A stretch of 64,000 bases of DNA. Origin: Hygrocybe punicea. Lineage: Eukaryota > Basidiomycota > Agaricomycetes > Agaricales > Hygrophoraceae. Shown here piece after piece: positions 22,495 to 34,492 of this stretch. The stretch spans positions 2,976,001 to 3,040,000 of the forward strand of contig OY744472.1 of NCBI GenBank assembly GCA_963556145.1, written 5' to 3'. The notes beneath the pieces were generated by a model that ran no database searches, was not told the DNA's origin, and saw only the letters and a list, made by a program, of their open reading frames with translations. Position 1 is the stretch's first letter. Every line of letters starts with the position of its first letter. A program made the position numbers and the translations under genes.

Positions 22495-24066
22495 GATGTG
22501 CAGAGGTTAGTTGCTGGATGTTCTATATAACGTTGGGTTGTTTTGCTCACTTTTTGTGCGCGAATAGATTTTTTTTTTTTGATTGTTCCGAGCATTGTAC
22601 AATGGAACTGAGCTTGGCTGATTCAGAAGATACCCCATCCCCCCCAATCATTCAATTGTATGAATATAAAAACCAACCCAAGGAATGTTTTCATATGTGA
22701 TTTTTGTATATGCGGTATATGCACGTTTTTGTTGAATATATAATATTTGTAGCGCTGTGAGTGTATATAATACGCACTGTGGTGTTCCTTTGCACCTAGA
22801 CGGGCCGCCCGGTGGAGAGAGAGGGGAAAAAACGTGGAGAATTGCAGAGGTAGCTAGCTCACTTTGAGCTTGCTGGTGACTTTTTTTTTCTTCTTTTTTT
22901 TATACAGCCTCCGCTCACGCCTGGTGGAGGCGGGTGTCACGGTTAACGCGGGGATGAAGTGGGTGAATTTCAAGCATCACGGTGGTCAAAGGGTATATTA
23001 TAGTTTTTGACGCGACTCGAGACAAAGGTCGGCAAGTGAGATCATCATGGAACTGCGGCGGTGTGTGGGTCCTTGTTTGTTCTTTCGTGCCTTGGTGCAA
23101 TCTTTACATTCCATCCAATACGCAAAATTTTACTTTTTACAAAAAAAAAACATGGTCGACGTCAGGAGAGCCGTCTTGCTTTTTTGGTTCTCAAAGGCCG
23201 CTTCATGATGGTGATGAGTGAAGTTATCCCCTTGGAGTCCGATTCAGGGCCGGATTGAGGGTAATTTTTTATATTGTATATATTGGGAAAGCGTCTTTTC
23301 GGATTTGGGGTACGTACCAGTGGACAGAGGAGGAAGGGTTACGTTGACCGGGGTGCTCGAAGGCGTGGGTGTGGGTAAGTGTATGTGTATGTGTACTTTC
23401 TCCATGGCCACGATAAGTGCTGGGATGACATGTTGACATCATCAAAAAGTGTTCCGGGAGTAGTTAAGTACCACAGGGTTGATGTATCGAAGATAGCCAG
23501 GTACTGCTAACCTCGCGCTGCTACTGTGGATTGTGCTATGTGCTATGTGGATCAGCAGCATCATGGCACTAGCATCAGCTGCAGGCATTTCGAGATGGAT
23601 TACCGCCCCCCAGCCCTCCGCGGGCCTTGCACGACCGTGCGGCAGATGAATATTCCGAAAGTTTGCACGGGGTGTTGTGGGTATGGCATGAGAAAGAAGA
23701 AGAACAAACCAAGATGCGGATTTGGGGGAGATAACGATACCATAAGGAATAGGATCGAGGCTCGAAGAGATCGGGGTGTTGACGGCGAGCTCGTGGGGAG
23801 AGGACATATTTGAGAGATGGACGGCTGAATTGGGGGAGGTGACGTTGAGACGGATGATAGGAAAGAAATATACGAGTGGATTGAGAAGTGATAGAGTTGC
23901 GAAGAGAAGAGAAGAGAAGAGAGAGTTGACGGAGATTGGAAAGGAGTTGAGATCCCGGCATCCGATCCAGGTCACCGAACGGAGATGACCGACGACAACG
24001 AACGGTATTTCTACTCTCTTCCATAAGTTACAACACAACGCACACGCACACGCCCCAGTGACTCGC
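22495..24066. other. Intergenic, about 1.6 kb, AT- and T-rich
   Basis: Poly-T runs (22568-22580, near 22880-22900) and TATA-like strings (22735-22770) are present. A long open frame on the minus strand (23442-24194) overlaps the next gene's start and has no motif, so it is not called. Purine-rich AAGAG repeats occur at 23895-23925. Confidence 0.35.
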
Positions 24067-25949
24067 ATGGACACCCCCATTGATTTGCGCATACACACCT
24101 GGCTCTCTGACCAGACAAAGTACATCAGACCTGACTCGCCCCTCCTCGGTTTCGCCGATGTCGCTCTCTCCGACGAGCGCGATCCCCTCCTCAACCCGTC
24201 CCCAAATTACTCCCGCATCCTTCCCTCCCACTCCTTTCTCAACCAAGACGACGACTACAGCTTGACCTTGCTCGCTCTCTTTCGCGACCTGAACTCCTCC
24301 CCAAAGCCCCCCACTCGCTCTCTCCCCCCCTCCCTCTCCCGTCGTCCCTCCCCCCGCCTCCCTTTCCGTCCTCCCCCCTCCCGACGCACCTCCTCGTCCC
24401 TCTCTCAGCCGAGCCCTCTTCCCCCACACGCGTCCCCAACACGTCGCTCCTCCCGCTTCCCGTCCTTCTCCAGTGCTCTAGGCTCCCGCAACGCCGTCTA
24501 CATCCCAGACCAGCACCCAAACCACAACCACAACCACAACCACGACTTTCCTCTTTCCCTCAAAATCGATCTCGGCACAACACCAACCCTCTCCCCTTCC
24601 TCCACCTTTGACTCATGCGACCTCGACGACGACAACATCCCTCTCCCGCTCACTCCCGACAACAACTCCGATCTCAACCCGCCCATCTCCGACTACCCAA
24701 GCCCATTCTCCTCCCCGAGAAGCTCTATTCTCTCCCTTGCCGCTTTTGCAGTCTCCTCCCGCATCTTTCTCGAGTCAGACGCTGACCCACATCCGCCTCC
24801 CCCCACTCCAACAACCCGCCCGCCTTCCCTCGCCACTTTATCCACTCCCTCACTCACCGTTTCCCGTACCTCCCCCACATCCACACCCCCCTTCGACCAT
24901 GACATCCCTCTCCAAATACACCGCGCCCGCGATCCCCTCTTGGCCTCTCAGTCTCGCTGGTCCCATTCCTCTGCCAGCCTTCACGAACTCGCGTCCACTC
25001 TCAACCTCAGCGACCGCGACAAAGAACGCGAAAGGGACGGGGACAAGGATAGGGACAAAGACAAGGACAGAGACAGGGACAAGGATACCGTGAAAAAGGG
25101 AAAAAGGCATCGTCTGCGCTCGTTCCTTTCTCGCCTCAGCGGCGCACCCGTCGGCTTTGCCGACGTTCCTCTCCCCCACCAGAACTACACCTACACCTAT
25201 CCATCCGGCGGTCGCCCTCACAGTCAGACCGCACCTTCCAGTCCTTCTTCAGCCGACCGCTTCGTCTTCCCAATGTCTGTCACCACCCCGACTCCACCTG
25301 ACCCGATGGGGAGCTGTCCAGCGAGTCCTGGCAGTATCCGTGTTGGGAGGAGCTTGAAGAGCGAAAACAGTATCTCCAGTCTCGGCAGTGGCGAGGGTTT
25401 ACCTTTGGGCCGGACTCGTGCCAGCACCATGAGCATCCTTCCATCTGCTTCTGCTTCTGTTTCCGCTTCTGGTGCCATTCCCGTTACCGGTCCCTCTTCT
25501 AGTGAAGGGTTGGCCTCCAGCTTGGGCCTGAGTTTGAGCCCCACAAACAGCAAGTCTCGTTCTCGTCTCAGTCTCCTCAGCTTCAGAGACAAGTCTCACC
25601 CACGCGAGAAACGTGCAAGTGGCTCCGGGAGCAGGGGAAAGGGCCGCAGTAAACGCATCTTGGTCGTCAACGGACTGGCTTTGGACAATATCAGGGGGTA
25701 CCACGCCGTCAGGGCTTGGTGTGAGGTGCGTTTGTCCTTGCACTTTCCCCCCTTGCACTCTTTTGCTGACGTTCAAGCTTGTAGGAGTTTGGCGAGGTCC
25801 GCAGTATTTCGCGCAAGGAAAATGGGAGTCTGCATATCGATTTCCGCAAGTGGAGCGTCGCCGATACCGTGTGTCGCATACAAGCCCAGGTCCATATCAA
25901 GGGCGCCGGCAGCGTCTCGTTGTCCTGGTATACGAAAAAGGGGATGTGA
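24067..25949 (+). CDS. Ser/Pro-rich protein with C-terminal RRM-like fold
   Basis: Exons 24067-25725 and 25785-25949 give 607 residues. The frame is open nine bases further upstream but the ATG is at 24067 (MDTPIDLRIHTWLSD). Most of the protein is low-complexity: Ser/Pro-rich, an Asn-His repeat near 150 and an Asp/Lys/Arg repeat (DKDRDRDKD) near 325. The C-terminal 70 residues look folded: RILVVNGLAL, YHAVRAWCE, intron, EFGEVRSISRKENGSLHIDF, VADTVCRIQAQV, GAGSVSLSWYT. This order of two strands, a helix and a further strand pair resembles an RNA recognition motif with a poor RNP1. I know similar fungal hypothetical proteins but no function for them. Confidence 0.75.
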
Positions 25950-28059
25950 CTCTAATTCTTTCTAATATCTTTCTTTCCCTTTGCGTCCTTCATTCACCTG
26001 TCCATACATCACTACGCCGACCCCCAGCGCGACGTGTCTTTAGCTTTCAGAAAAAAGGTACAATGTCCCTTGTCACTCTTTCCGTGTGCATGTGGCCTGT
26101 CTGTCGCTCGACATATCATCTGTCCGTCACCATGCCGCATTCTACACATTATTTTGTATCGCATACATTCATATTTCGCATATATTGGCCACCTTTCCCT
26201 TTCAACATACGCTCCTTTTCTTTACCTCTCCTAGATCCCTTGGCATCGTCTTGCGTCCCGAGGCTTACATCCCGTCGCTCTCTTTGTCTATCTCGAGCCT
26301 CAGAAATTCGCACTCGATCTTGAACTTGGACTTGACGAATGGGGAACAGTACACCCAGTCGAAGGATTCCCTTTCTTTTCACATAGATGGTAGCCGCGAG
26401 GCCACCGATTCTTCATAATTCCTGCGGACCCCCTCCTTCCTCGCTCTGTTCGGCCATTGGACCTCCGTCGGGGTTCCTCGGCCGTCGAAGCTCCGGACTC
26501 GTACTCGAGGCAGCGGCAAACTCGGTTCCTCCATTGAGTACTCCTCCGTTCCTCTCTTTTTGGCACTCGAAAAACAATTTTATCTTGGTGCGATGGTTGG
26601 AATCAAAACAAAAAAAAACAGTTTTGTAATTTTACGTGACATATGTTTCTTCAATTGCGTATAGGGGCAGAGGTATAAAAGGGTAGAATCCAAAATGTAA
26701 CATACAACTACAAAAGTATAGATGGTGTTGAGACTTGTGTTTTGAGAACTGATAAGAAGGTCGGTGGTGATTAATTGTACGGTCATCGTCATGGTCACGA
26801 CGGAGGGTGTTGCAGTAATTCCTTCAATGTCAACAACCCCCTTCTAGCAAGTATATGTAAAGAACCCGATACGTTTGGTCGCCGTGTCGCGATCGTCATG
26901 GTTGCTCGGCGCTCTGAGCAGCGTGTTCACTTGTGCGCTTGCTTGTTCCGAGTCGTACGTACGTACGTACATACCAGATCCGCACGGAGAGCCTCAATGC
27001 CTGTGGAAACTCAAGCAAGGGCTCTCCTTGTGTGCGCATGCCATATTGCCCTCGAGGGCTTGACCCTGACTGTGTAAAGTAAGCGTGATAATAATAATAA
27101 CAATAACAATAATAATGTGATTCACACCGTTCAGTATATATACTGCCGTGACAGATCTTGGTAAAACCAGTTGCCAGGGATGATTATTAGTACCGTCAAG
27201 TTATCCCGACTGACAAATCCCACACCCCAATGTTCTGGGTCTTCTAGGAGCAGTGTGTGTGGGGGGGGGGCTATTAGCCAAATAAATAACAGATGGTTCC
27301 GAGGTGTGTGTAGATCGATCCAGGAAAGTACTGTCGGCAACCGTAAGTACAAGTGGGATCCCAGCCCTCAGGGGGGTGTTTCAAGTTCAAAGGTGGGCTT
27401 ACCGAAGGTTGACTTTCAAACTGTTCTGACGTCCCACTTGGTGTCCGTAACCCGAGTCACATGGCAAGATACTTATGGCGAATTTTCAGGCCGTTTCGTT
27501 TCGTGCATGATGAGGCATGAGAGCGCATCCCCCCGACATCAACGGTTGTTGGAGTTGATGAGTCGTTTATGGACTTATCACATCCAGATATCCTGCATTT
27601 GTTAGATTGTTTCCAGTGAACTTTAGGACAATCGAACATTATTCAAAAAGGTTTTGAACTTTTTCTTTGCGTTGATCGCCAAAGGTGAATTTGCAAATCC
27701 AGCACCGCTGGTACGGCATGGCGGGCATGGCGGGCATATGGTGCAACTCTGTGGCTGGTACAATTTGTCAATTAGTGGGGCTTTATTCAATATCATTTAT
27801 TAATAATCAGTCCGAGTCGCCAATAGGTTTTCCAGTCCACCATGGCCATCATTGAAATAAATTATTCACAGGTATTGATGATATTGCAGAGTGTCATCTG
27901 TATCAGTCATCGGACCACGATTTTGATGCGGTGTGGCCTGCGGAAAATATTACTGCTGCGGTCCATCCAGCTACAAGCGCTTATCACTTTGATATGACTT
28001 GAAGGCTTTTCAGTGCTTGGTTCTTTCGCAGTCCCTCCGCGCATTCAGAGTTATCGACG
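25950..28059. other. Intergenic, about 2.1 kb, with short simple repeats
   Basis: No supported gene is present. Simple repeats are visible: alternating CGTA at 26954-26970, an AAT/AAC triplet tract at about 27089-27117, and a run of G at 27262-27270. The tandem GGCATGGCGGGCATGGCGGG lies at about 27716-27735. The last 200 bp should include the promoter of the first P450. Confidence 0.4.
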
Positions 28060-30491
28060 ATGATTCTACTCAATCTTTTCATATCAACCGGGGGAACGCT
28101 ATTGGCTTTTGGGCTCTATAAAGCATTCATATTTTTCTATGCACAGTATACTTCCCCTTTGCGGGACTTGCCGGGCCCAAGGAGCCCTAGTTTTATCTAC
28201 GGAAATTTCAAGGAGATCTGGGATGCGGTAAGCCAAAGCGTCGATCATTTTAAAGAGCCACAAGTTCTTTGAGGCTAATAATCACGCTAGGAGAACTCGG
28301 TGCTACAAGAGAAATGGGTAGAGGAGTATGGAACCACCATCAAATACAAAGGTCTTTTCAATGTGAACAGATCCGCTTTTTGAAAAGTCAACAGAAATGC
28401 TGAACAATCTGGACTAGATGTACCGTCTCTTCACTATGGACACCAAAGCCTTGAACTATGTACTCATGAACAGCAATGATTACCAGAAGCCAGTCCCTGC
28501 GCGCTATAACTTGTCTCGTATCGTCGGCAACGGTGTGTACACGTACACCCCAATTGGATCCTTATTGTATACTGCTAATTTTGCTTCATTCGCCTTAGGT
28601 ATACTTGTTGTGGAAGGTTCGGAAACCGTGTTGTCGATACTCATGTCGTTAGGCTAACGATGTAGTGCCGTAGGCCATCAACACCGCGAGCAGGTAAGAT
28701 AATTTCAACACAAATGAAAAAAACTGGCATTCTTACGCACACTTTCCAGCGGAGAATAATGGTGCTTCCTCTTCCTGGATTATCTCCCGAGTCCTGACAT
28801 CCGTTCTTACAGAACCCTGCTTTTGGTCCCACCGAACTTCGCGCTTTAACTGAAATATTCATCGCGAAAGCCACTCAGGTTTCCGACTCAGTTTTTTACT
28901 TTCGAAATACTAATATCAAGTCCCGCTCAAAATAGCTCCGTGACATCTGGTCATCCCAAATTGCTGAGCAAGGCGGCAACCCAACCCGCATCGACGTCTT
29001 GTCGTGGTTGAGCAAGACTACCCTCGATATCATTGGCCTGGCAGGTTGCTTTGTCTTTTCATCTGCATATATTCATTACCAATCACCTTGGCGAATTAGG
29101 ATTCAACTACAAGTTCGACACGCTGAATACCGATGGCACCCCGAGCGAACTGAATAAGGCTTTTTCCACCGCGTTCAAGGCTGATGCGCAGATGTCCCTG
29201 CTCCCCATACTCCGAGCCATGTTTCCCCCATTGCGTGCCCTGGTAAGTCGTATCTGCAACTAATTGATATTTTCCTGTGACTCCCTCCACCTTCTGCAGC
29301 CGTCAACATCACGCGACAGGATAATCAGGAAGGCAAACGAGAAAATGACCCGCATCGGGCAACAGCTTCTCCGCGATAGCAAGGCCGCTATCGCAGACAC
29401 CGCCGAGAAGAACGGCAGGCCGACGCGTGATTTGTTGTCGTTATTGATCCGGGCGAATATGGATACCGATGTACCAGAGAGTCAGAGATTGAGCGACGAG
29501 GATGTGCTGGCTCGTAAGTTTTACTCTCTCTTCGACGAAGATCTTATTTTTAGAAGCCTTTTCTCTCAGAGGTTCCAACTTTCTTAGTGGCCGGGCATGA
29601 AACCACCAGGTATTGAACGGCCTTTTTTGAAACTATGTTCGTCGAGTTGACGTGACAACCAGTACGGCAACGACGTGGGCACTATTCGCTCTGACACAAG
29701 CTCCTGATGTGCAAACCAAACTGCGCAAGGAACTCCTCACCGTTGCAACGGACAACCCTACAATGGATGAGCTCAACGCGTTACCATACCTCGACGCCGT
29801 CGTGCGTGAGACGATGCGTGTTCACGCACCTGTGGCGTCTACTTTCAGGGTCGCGATGAAGGATGATGTATTGCCTCTCAAAAATCCTTTCGTGGACAAG
29901 AAGGGTGTGCTGAGGGATGGTATCAGGTGTCGTGAACTTGCTGTTGTTTCGGATGATGGTTCATTGGCTCATTTTTGATCGGTTTTAAGAATCAGAAAGG
30001 GCGAGACGTTGGTTATCCCAATTCTCGCGATGAATAGGGCTAAATCACTTTGGGGAGAGGATGCTATGGAATTTATGTGTGTATCACTCTCTGCACAATA
30101 TCTTTCTTTAGATTAACGATTTTGGGGGGTGGGGACCACAGACCTGAGCGGTGGGAGTCGATCCCGGAAGCAGTCAGCAGTATCCCTGGGGTGTGGGGCA
30201 ATATGCTAACCTTCTTGGGCGGTCCCCGATCATGTATCGGCTATCGGTTTGCTCTCGTGGAGTGAGTTTGCACTTTAACGCTGTGCGATACCCATTGATA
30301 ACTGGAGTGTTTTTCCAACCAGAATGAAAGCCCTCATCTTTGTACTTATTCGTGCATTTGAGGTTGAGCTTGCTGTGCCAGCGAAGGATGTTACTAAGAA
30401 ATCCGCTATCGTACAACGACCTCTCATTATTTCTAATCCGGGAGACGGGAATCAGATGCCACTGTTGATTCGAACCTACGGCGCTCATTAA
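28060..30491 (+). CDS. Cytochrome P450 monooxygenase, first of a tandem pair
   Basis: Fifteen exons (28060-28227, 28291-28362, 28418-28532, 28599-28616, 28674-28693, 28750-28761, 28813-28878, 28936-29044, 29100-29242, 29300-29513, 29570-29609, 29663-29926, 29990-30076, 30142-30261, 30323-30491) give 538 residues with every junction in phase. The N-terminal membrane anchor is [18 protein letters not shown], followed by the hinge DLPGPRS. The I-helix motif is AGHETT, the K-helix ExxR is in VVRETMR, and the heme-binding loop is [13 protein letters not shown]. It should be an endoplasmic-reticulum oxygenase working with P450 reductase; the substrate cannot be read from sequence. Exon 6 is only 12 nt. 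At the exon 13/14 junction the codon is ATA, giving IPERW, where its neighbour gene has KPERW. Confidence 0.93.
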
Positions 30492-30595
30492 TCATATGTA
30501 TTGTTTTTTTCACTATGTACATTTACAGAAAGTATGCCAAGGTGCTTTGGTGTGTCCGAGCGGAATCTAATAAATGATTTCTGTCATTACGATAT

Positions 30596-31354
30596 TATGA
30601 CGTTCCATTACGACGTTCCACGTGCACATTTATTATTTGCACGATAGATCGCGCGAATTGGAAAAAGCGCGATTTCACAAGGTACACGGACTTTCTTGGC
30701 ATTGCTATTATGTTTACTTGCGTCTGTGGGGATTTGGGGAGAAGAGTACATTTAGTTTATTTCTACCAGTATACTTAGAGTGTTTTAGTTAACTATTAGC
30801 TATATTTCAGCAAGCTTTGTGGAATATGAAGCAGACTCTGACTCCGAGAGAGAAATCAACAAGCTGCCTGTTTTGGTTGCAACGCTCATGGTATATGATT
30901 TTAATCAAATCTCTACATCACGAAGCTTGCCCAAAATGGGAAAACCAAAATTAGCGGTCATGCTGTTCTCGCTGCTTTGTGGACACAAAGCTTGCTGAAA
31001 TATAGCTAATAGTTAACTAAAACACTCCAAGTATACAGGTAGAAATAAACTAAATGTACTCTTCTCCCCAAATGGCCCCACAGACGCAAGTAAATATAAC
31101 AGTAATGCCAAAAAAGAAAGTCCGTGTAGCTTGTGAAACCGCGCAGTTCCAATTCGCGCGATCTATCGTGCAAATAATAAAAGTGCACGTGGAACGTCAT
31201 ATAAATGTTCTTCTCCCAAATCCACAGACGCAACATAACAGCAATGCCAAAAAAGAAAGTCCGTGTACCTTGTGAAACCGCGCAGTTCCAATTCGCGCGA
31301 TCGCGCAGCTTCTATGATATCGCGCAAATAATAAAGTGCACGTGGAACGTCATA
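30596..31354. repeat. Foldback (long inverted repeat) element between the P450s
   Basis: The left arm, about 30596-30820, begins TATGACGTTCCA and ends CAAGCTTTGT. The right arm starts at 30985 with ACAAAGCTTG and matches the left arm in reverse, with small indels, to about 31200. The distal part of the arm is then repeated once more (about 31192-31354), ending TGGAACGTCATA. The unpaired spacer is about 164 bp and has no recognisable coding. No clear target-site duplication is seen. It looks like a non-autonomous foldback or MITE-type element, with one arm partly duplicated after or during insertion. Confidence 0.85.
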
Positions 31355-31946
31355 GAAACGGTAAGGGTTACTAACAATTCCAGTATATTTTTCAGTGTAT
31401 GACTGAAATTGTGTGGACTTTCCAGTGCCAGTGACTGGCTGCGAAAATAAATGGTCCAGCCAATTCACGGTCTGACCATTTCAGAGGCGCGCTTTTGCCT
31501 TCATCCAAGACATGGTGCAGTTAAAACAGTCATGTAGCATGCGAACTATTCGGACATATAAATCATTCAACAGGAGGTCTTATTTTGTCAGATGGCCTTT
31601 TACCACAAGGAACTGAAATTTCACCACAAGGAACTGCCACCTTCGGACATCTTTGATGTGGTCTACAAGTGATTGCCTTGGCTCAGCTAACCGGCCGTGT
31701 CTGTGGATCTGTCGGACCCTTTGTTTCATCCGTCACTGTCAACTGTTAGGCATGTGGTCCCTTGAAATTCTAGTTTGTTGAACTTCCATCAGCAAAATAG
31801 CCGAGGGTAAAATTGGTAGTTTATACCAACCACGCTCTCGGCTATGTCCCTGGTGCCTTGAATCCCGGCTCAGTTTTGCAATAATGCACCGCTCCGAGTC
31901 AAGGGCCAGATCATAAATACCGGAAAAACGGTCTCGATGGGTCGCA
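31355..31946. other. Upstream region of the second P450
   Basis: No gene is visible. The phrase CCACAAGGAACTG is directly repeated at about 31603 and 31624. The last 100 bp should hold the promoter and leader of the second P450. Confidence 0.35.
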
Positions 31947-34373
31947 ATGGACCTCCGTACATTTCTCTTATCAGCTGGGGGAACACTCCTGGTCCTTGGC
32001 CTCTACAAAATCTTCCGGTTCTGTTATACACAATACAACTCCACTTTGCGAGATCTGCCAGGTCCCAAGAGCAACAGTTTCTTTTACGGGGACCTTAAAG
32101 AAATCTGGGAAGCGGTGAGTTGTCATTTTTGAGGCGAGTGTTCGCCTCGTCCTTACGTTCTCTAGGATAGCTTGACCCTGCAAGAGAAATGGGTCGAAGA
32201 ATATGGAACCACCCTCAGATACAATGGCTTCCTCAATGCAAGTGATGGCTTGGTCTATTTGATGGAATTCTTCTTATCTTGACCAGATGGACCGCCTGTT
32301 CACTATGGATACCAAAGCTCTAAATCATGTCCTCATGAACAGTAACGACTACCAAAAGCCAGCCGCAGCTCGTGATAATGTGTCCCATATACTCGGTAAA
32401 GGTGTGTGCGTCCTTTTGAGTCTGTCGCATTTGTCCGTATTAATTAGCTCTTAGGTTTGCTAGTTGTCGAAGGTCAGCACGTGTGTGTTAGGATATCGGC
32501 GTCACATCCCTAACGATACATGTAGGTGATCAACATCGATGGCAGGTATGTTCGTACATCTTGATGCCAAGTTAAGCCGACATTCTTGAGCTGCTGTCAT
32601 ACTAGCGGAGAATAATGGTATTTCCGTTTCCAATGTCTCTTGTCTTCATCTGAGATCCCTCTCTACAGAACCCCGCGTTCGGTCCTACCCAAATTCGTGC
32701 GTTGACTGCGATATTCGTTGCAAAAGCTACTCAGGTGCGCCGTAATGTTCTTGCTTATCCTTTCACCAGAATTACTGCTCACTCCACGACAGCTCCGAGA
32801 CCTGTGGACATCCGAAATCACCAAGACAGGCAATAAATCGTTGCGCATCGAAGTCTTTTCGTGGCTCAGTAGAGCAACACTTGATATTATTGGCCTGGCG
32901 GGTACGTGTGGTCCTTCTTTTGCATTTCCAATAATACCTTTCGCCTCTATTGATCACTAGGCTTCAACTACCAATTTGACGCCTTGAATATATATGGCAA
33001 CTCGAACGAGCTGAGCGAGGCCTTCTCCGCCATTTTCAGAGCTCATTCGCGGCTGGCCCTACTCCCCATGCTTCGAGTTATCTTTCCTCCTTTGCGAATA
33101 TTTGTATGTCCCTTTCTATGCACGATATTCATCTCATCACTTTCAATCCATCTCTGCAGCCGCGAACTGCTCGTGAAAAAGTGAAACAGTACGCAAAAGA
33201 CAACATGACACGCATCGGACACCAGATTGTGCGGAGGAGTAGAGCCATGGTCGCCACCAGTAGCATCCAAGGTGACAAGTCCAGCGCGGTTGACAGAGAT
33301 TCCACGCAAGGGCGTGATCTGCTGTCGTTATTGATCCGCGCCAATATGGCTAAGGATGTTCCACAGTGTCAGAGATTGAGCGATGAGGATGTTTTGGCTC
33401 GTGAGTTCCTCTCTGATATATAGGTAAAATGTAGGTTTGAAACATTCGTTCTTAGAGGTTGCAACGTTCTTCGTTGCCGGGCATGAAACCACTAGGTAAA
33501 TTCTTGTATTAGCCTGATATGACCACGCTGACGCAACACAGCACAGCAACAACGTGGGCACTCTATGCGTTGACCCAATCTCCTGACGTACAGATCAAGC
33601 TGCGAAACGAACTTCTCACGGCCGCAACGGACAACCCTACAATGGACGAACTCAACGCCTTGCCATACCTCGACGCCGTCGTGCGCGAGGTAATGCGTTT
33701 GCATCCCCCAGTGCCGGCTTCATTGAGAGTCGCAATGAAGGACGATGTGTTACCTCTGAACACTCCTTTTGTGGACAAGAAGGGTGTGGTGAGAGATTGT
33801 ATTAGGTGTCTTAAAACTTGGTATCTCTGAATACCATTCGTTGGCTCATTCCTTTTGCAGGATCAGGAAAGGCGATACATTATTAATCCCCATTCTCGCG
33901 ATGAATAGATCCAAATCTTTCTGGGGGAAGGATGCCATGGAATTCAAGTGCGTATACTGCCCACCAATGATGTTCTTTAAATTAACCCAGCGGAACCACA
34001 GACCTGAGCGGTGGGAATCGATCCCGGAAGCTGTCAGCCGTATCCCTGGGGTGTGGGGTAATATGCTCACTTTTTTAGGTGGGCCTCGGTCATGTATTGC
34101 GTATCGGTTCTCTCTAATAGAGTAAGTGCATTCTACTCCGGGAAAGTCGAACGCCTTTCGCCGCTCGGCGATGCCGCACCACTTATGCGATTGTTACGTG
34201 GCAGGATTAAGGCGCTCCTTTTCACTCTAGTTTCTGCGTTCGAGTTTGAGCTAGCCGTGCCGCCAAAGAATATCATCAAGAAATCGTCAATCGTGCAACG
34301 GCCTTTGGTTGTTTCGGACCCTGATGGGGGATACCAATTACCGTTGTTGGTCAGGCTGCATGGGGGGGATTGA
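31947..34373 (+). CDS. Cytochrome P450 monooxygenase, second of a tandem pair
   Basis: Fifteen exons (31947-32114, 32166-32237, 32287-32401, 32455-32472, 32526-32545, 32606-32617, 32669-32734, 32793-32901, 32961-33103, 33160-33400, 33456-33495, 33542-33805, 33861-33947, 34002-34121, 34205-34373) give 547 residues. Fourteen of the fifteen exons have the same length as in the upstream P450; only exon 10 differs (241 against 214 nt, nine extra codons around [15 protein letters not shown]). Motifs: DLPGPKS hinge, AGHETT, ExxR in VVREVMR, KPERW, and a heme loop [13 protein letters not shown] in which the usual Gly after Cys-x is Ala. The intron at 32238-32286 begins GCAAGT. The 12-nt exon 6 is kept. 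The gene looks intact and probably encodes an active membrane-bound enzyme of unknown substrate. Confidence 0.92.
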
Positions 34374-34492
34374 GTTTATAGGTTCATATATCGCTAGCTA
34401 CCGTTGAATATTACGAAAAGGTCGTAGCATGTGATCCGGCAAGGAGTTACCGGCCAAATAAGTGTTTTGCAATATTTCTTATTTTTACTTGC

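Noticed and set aside
23442..24194. 250-residue minus-strand frame
   Set aside because: No family motif, overlaps the start of the plus-strand gene at 24067, and includes AT-rich non-coding composition.
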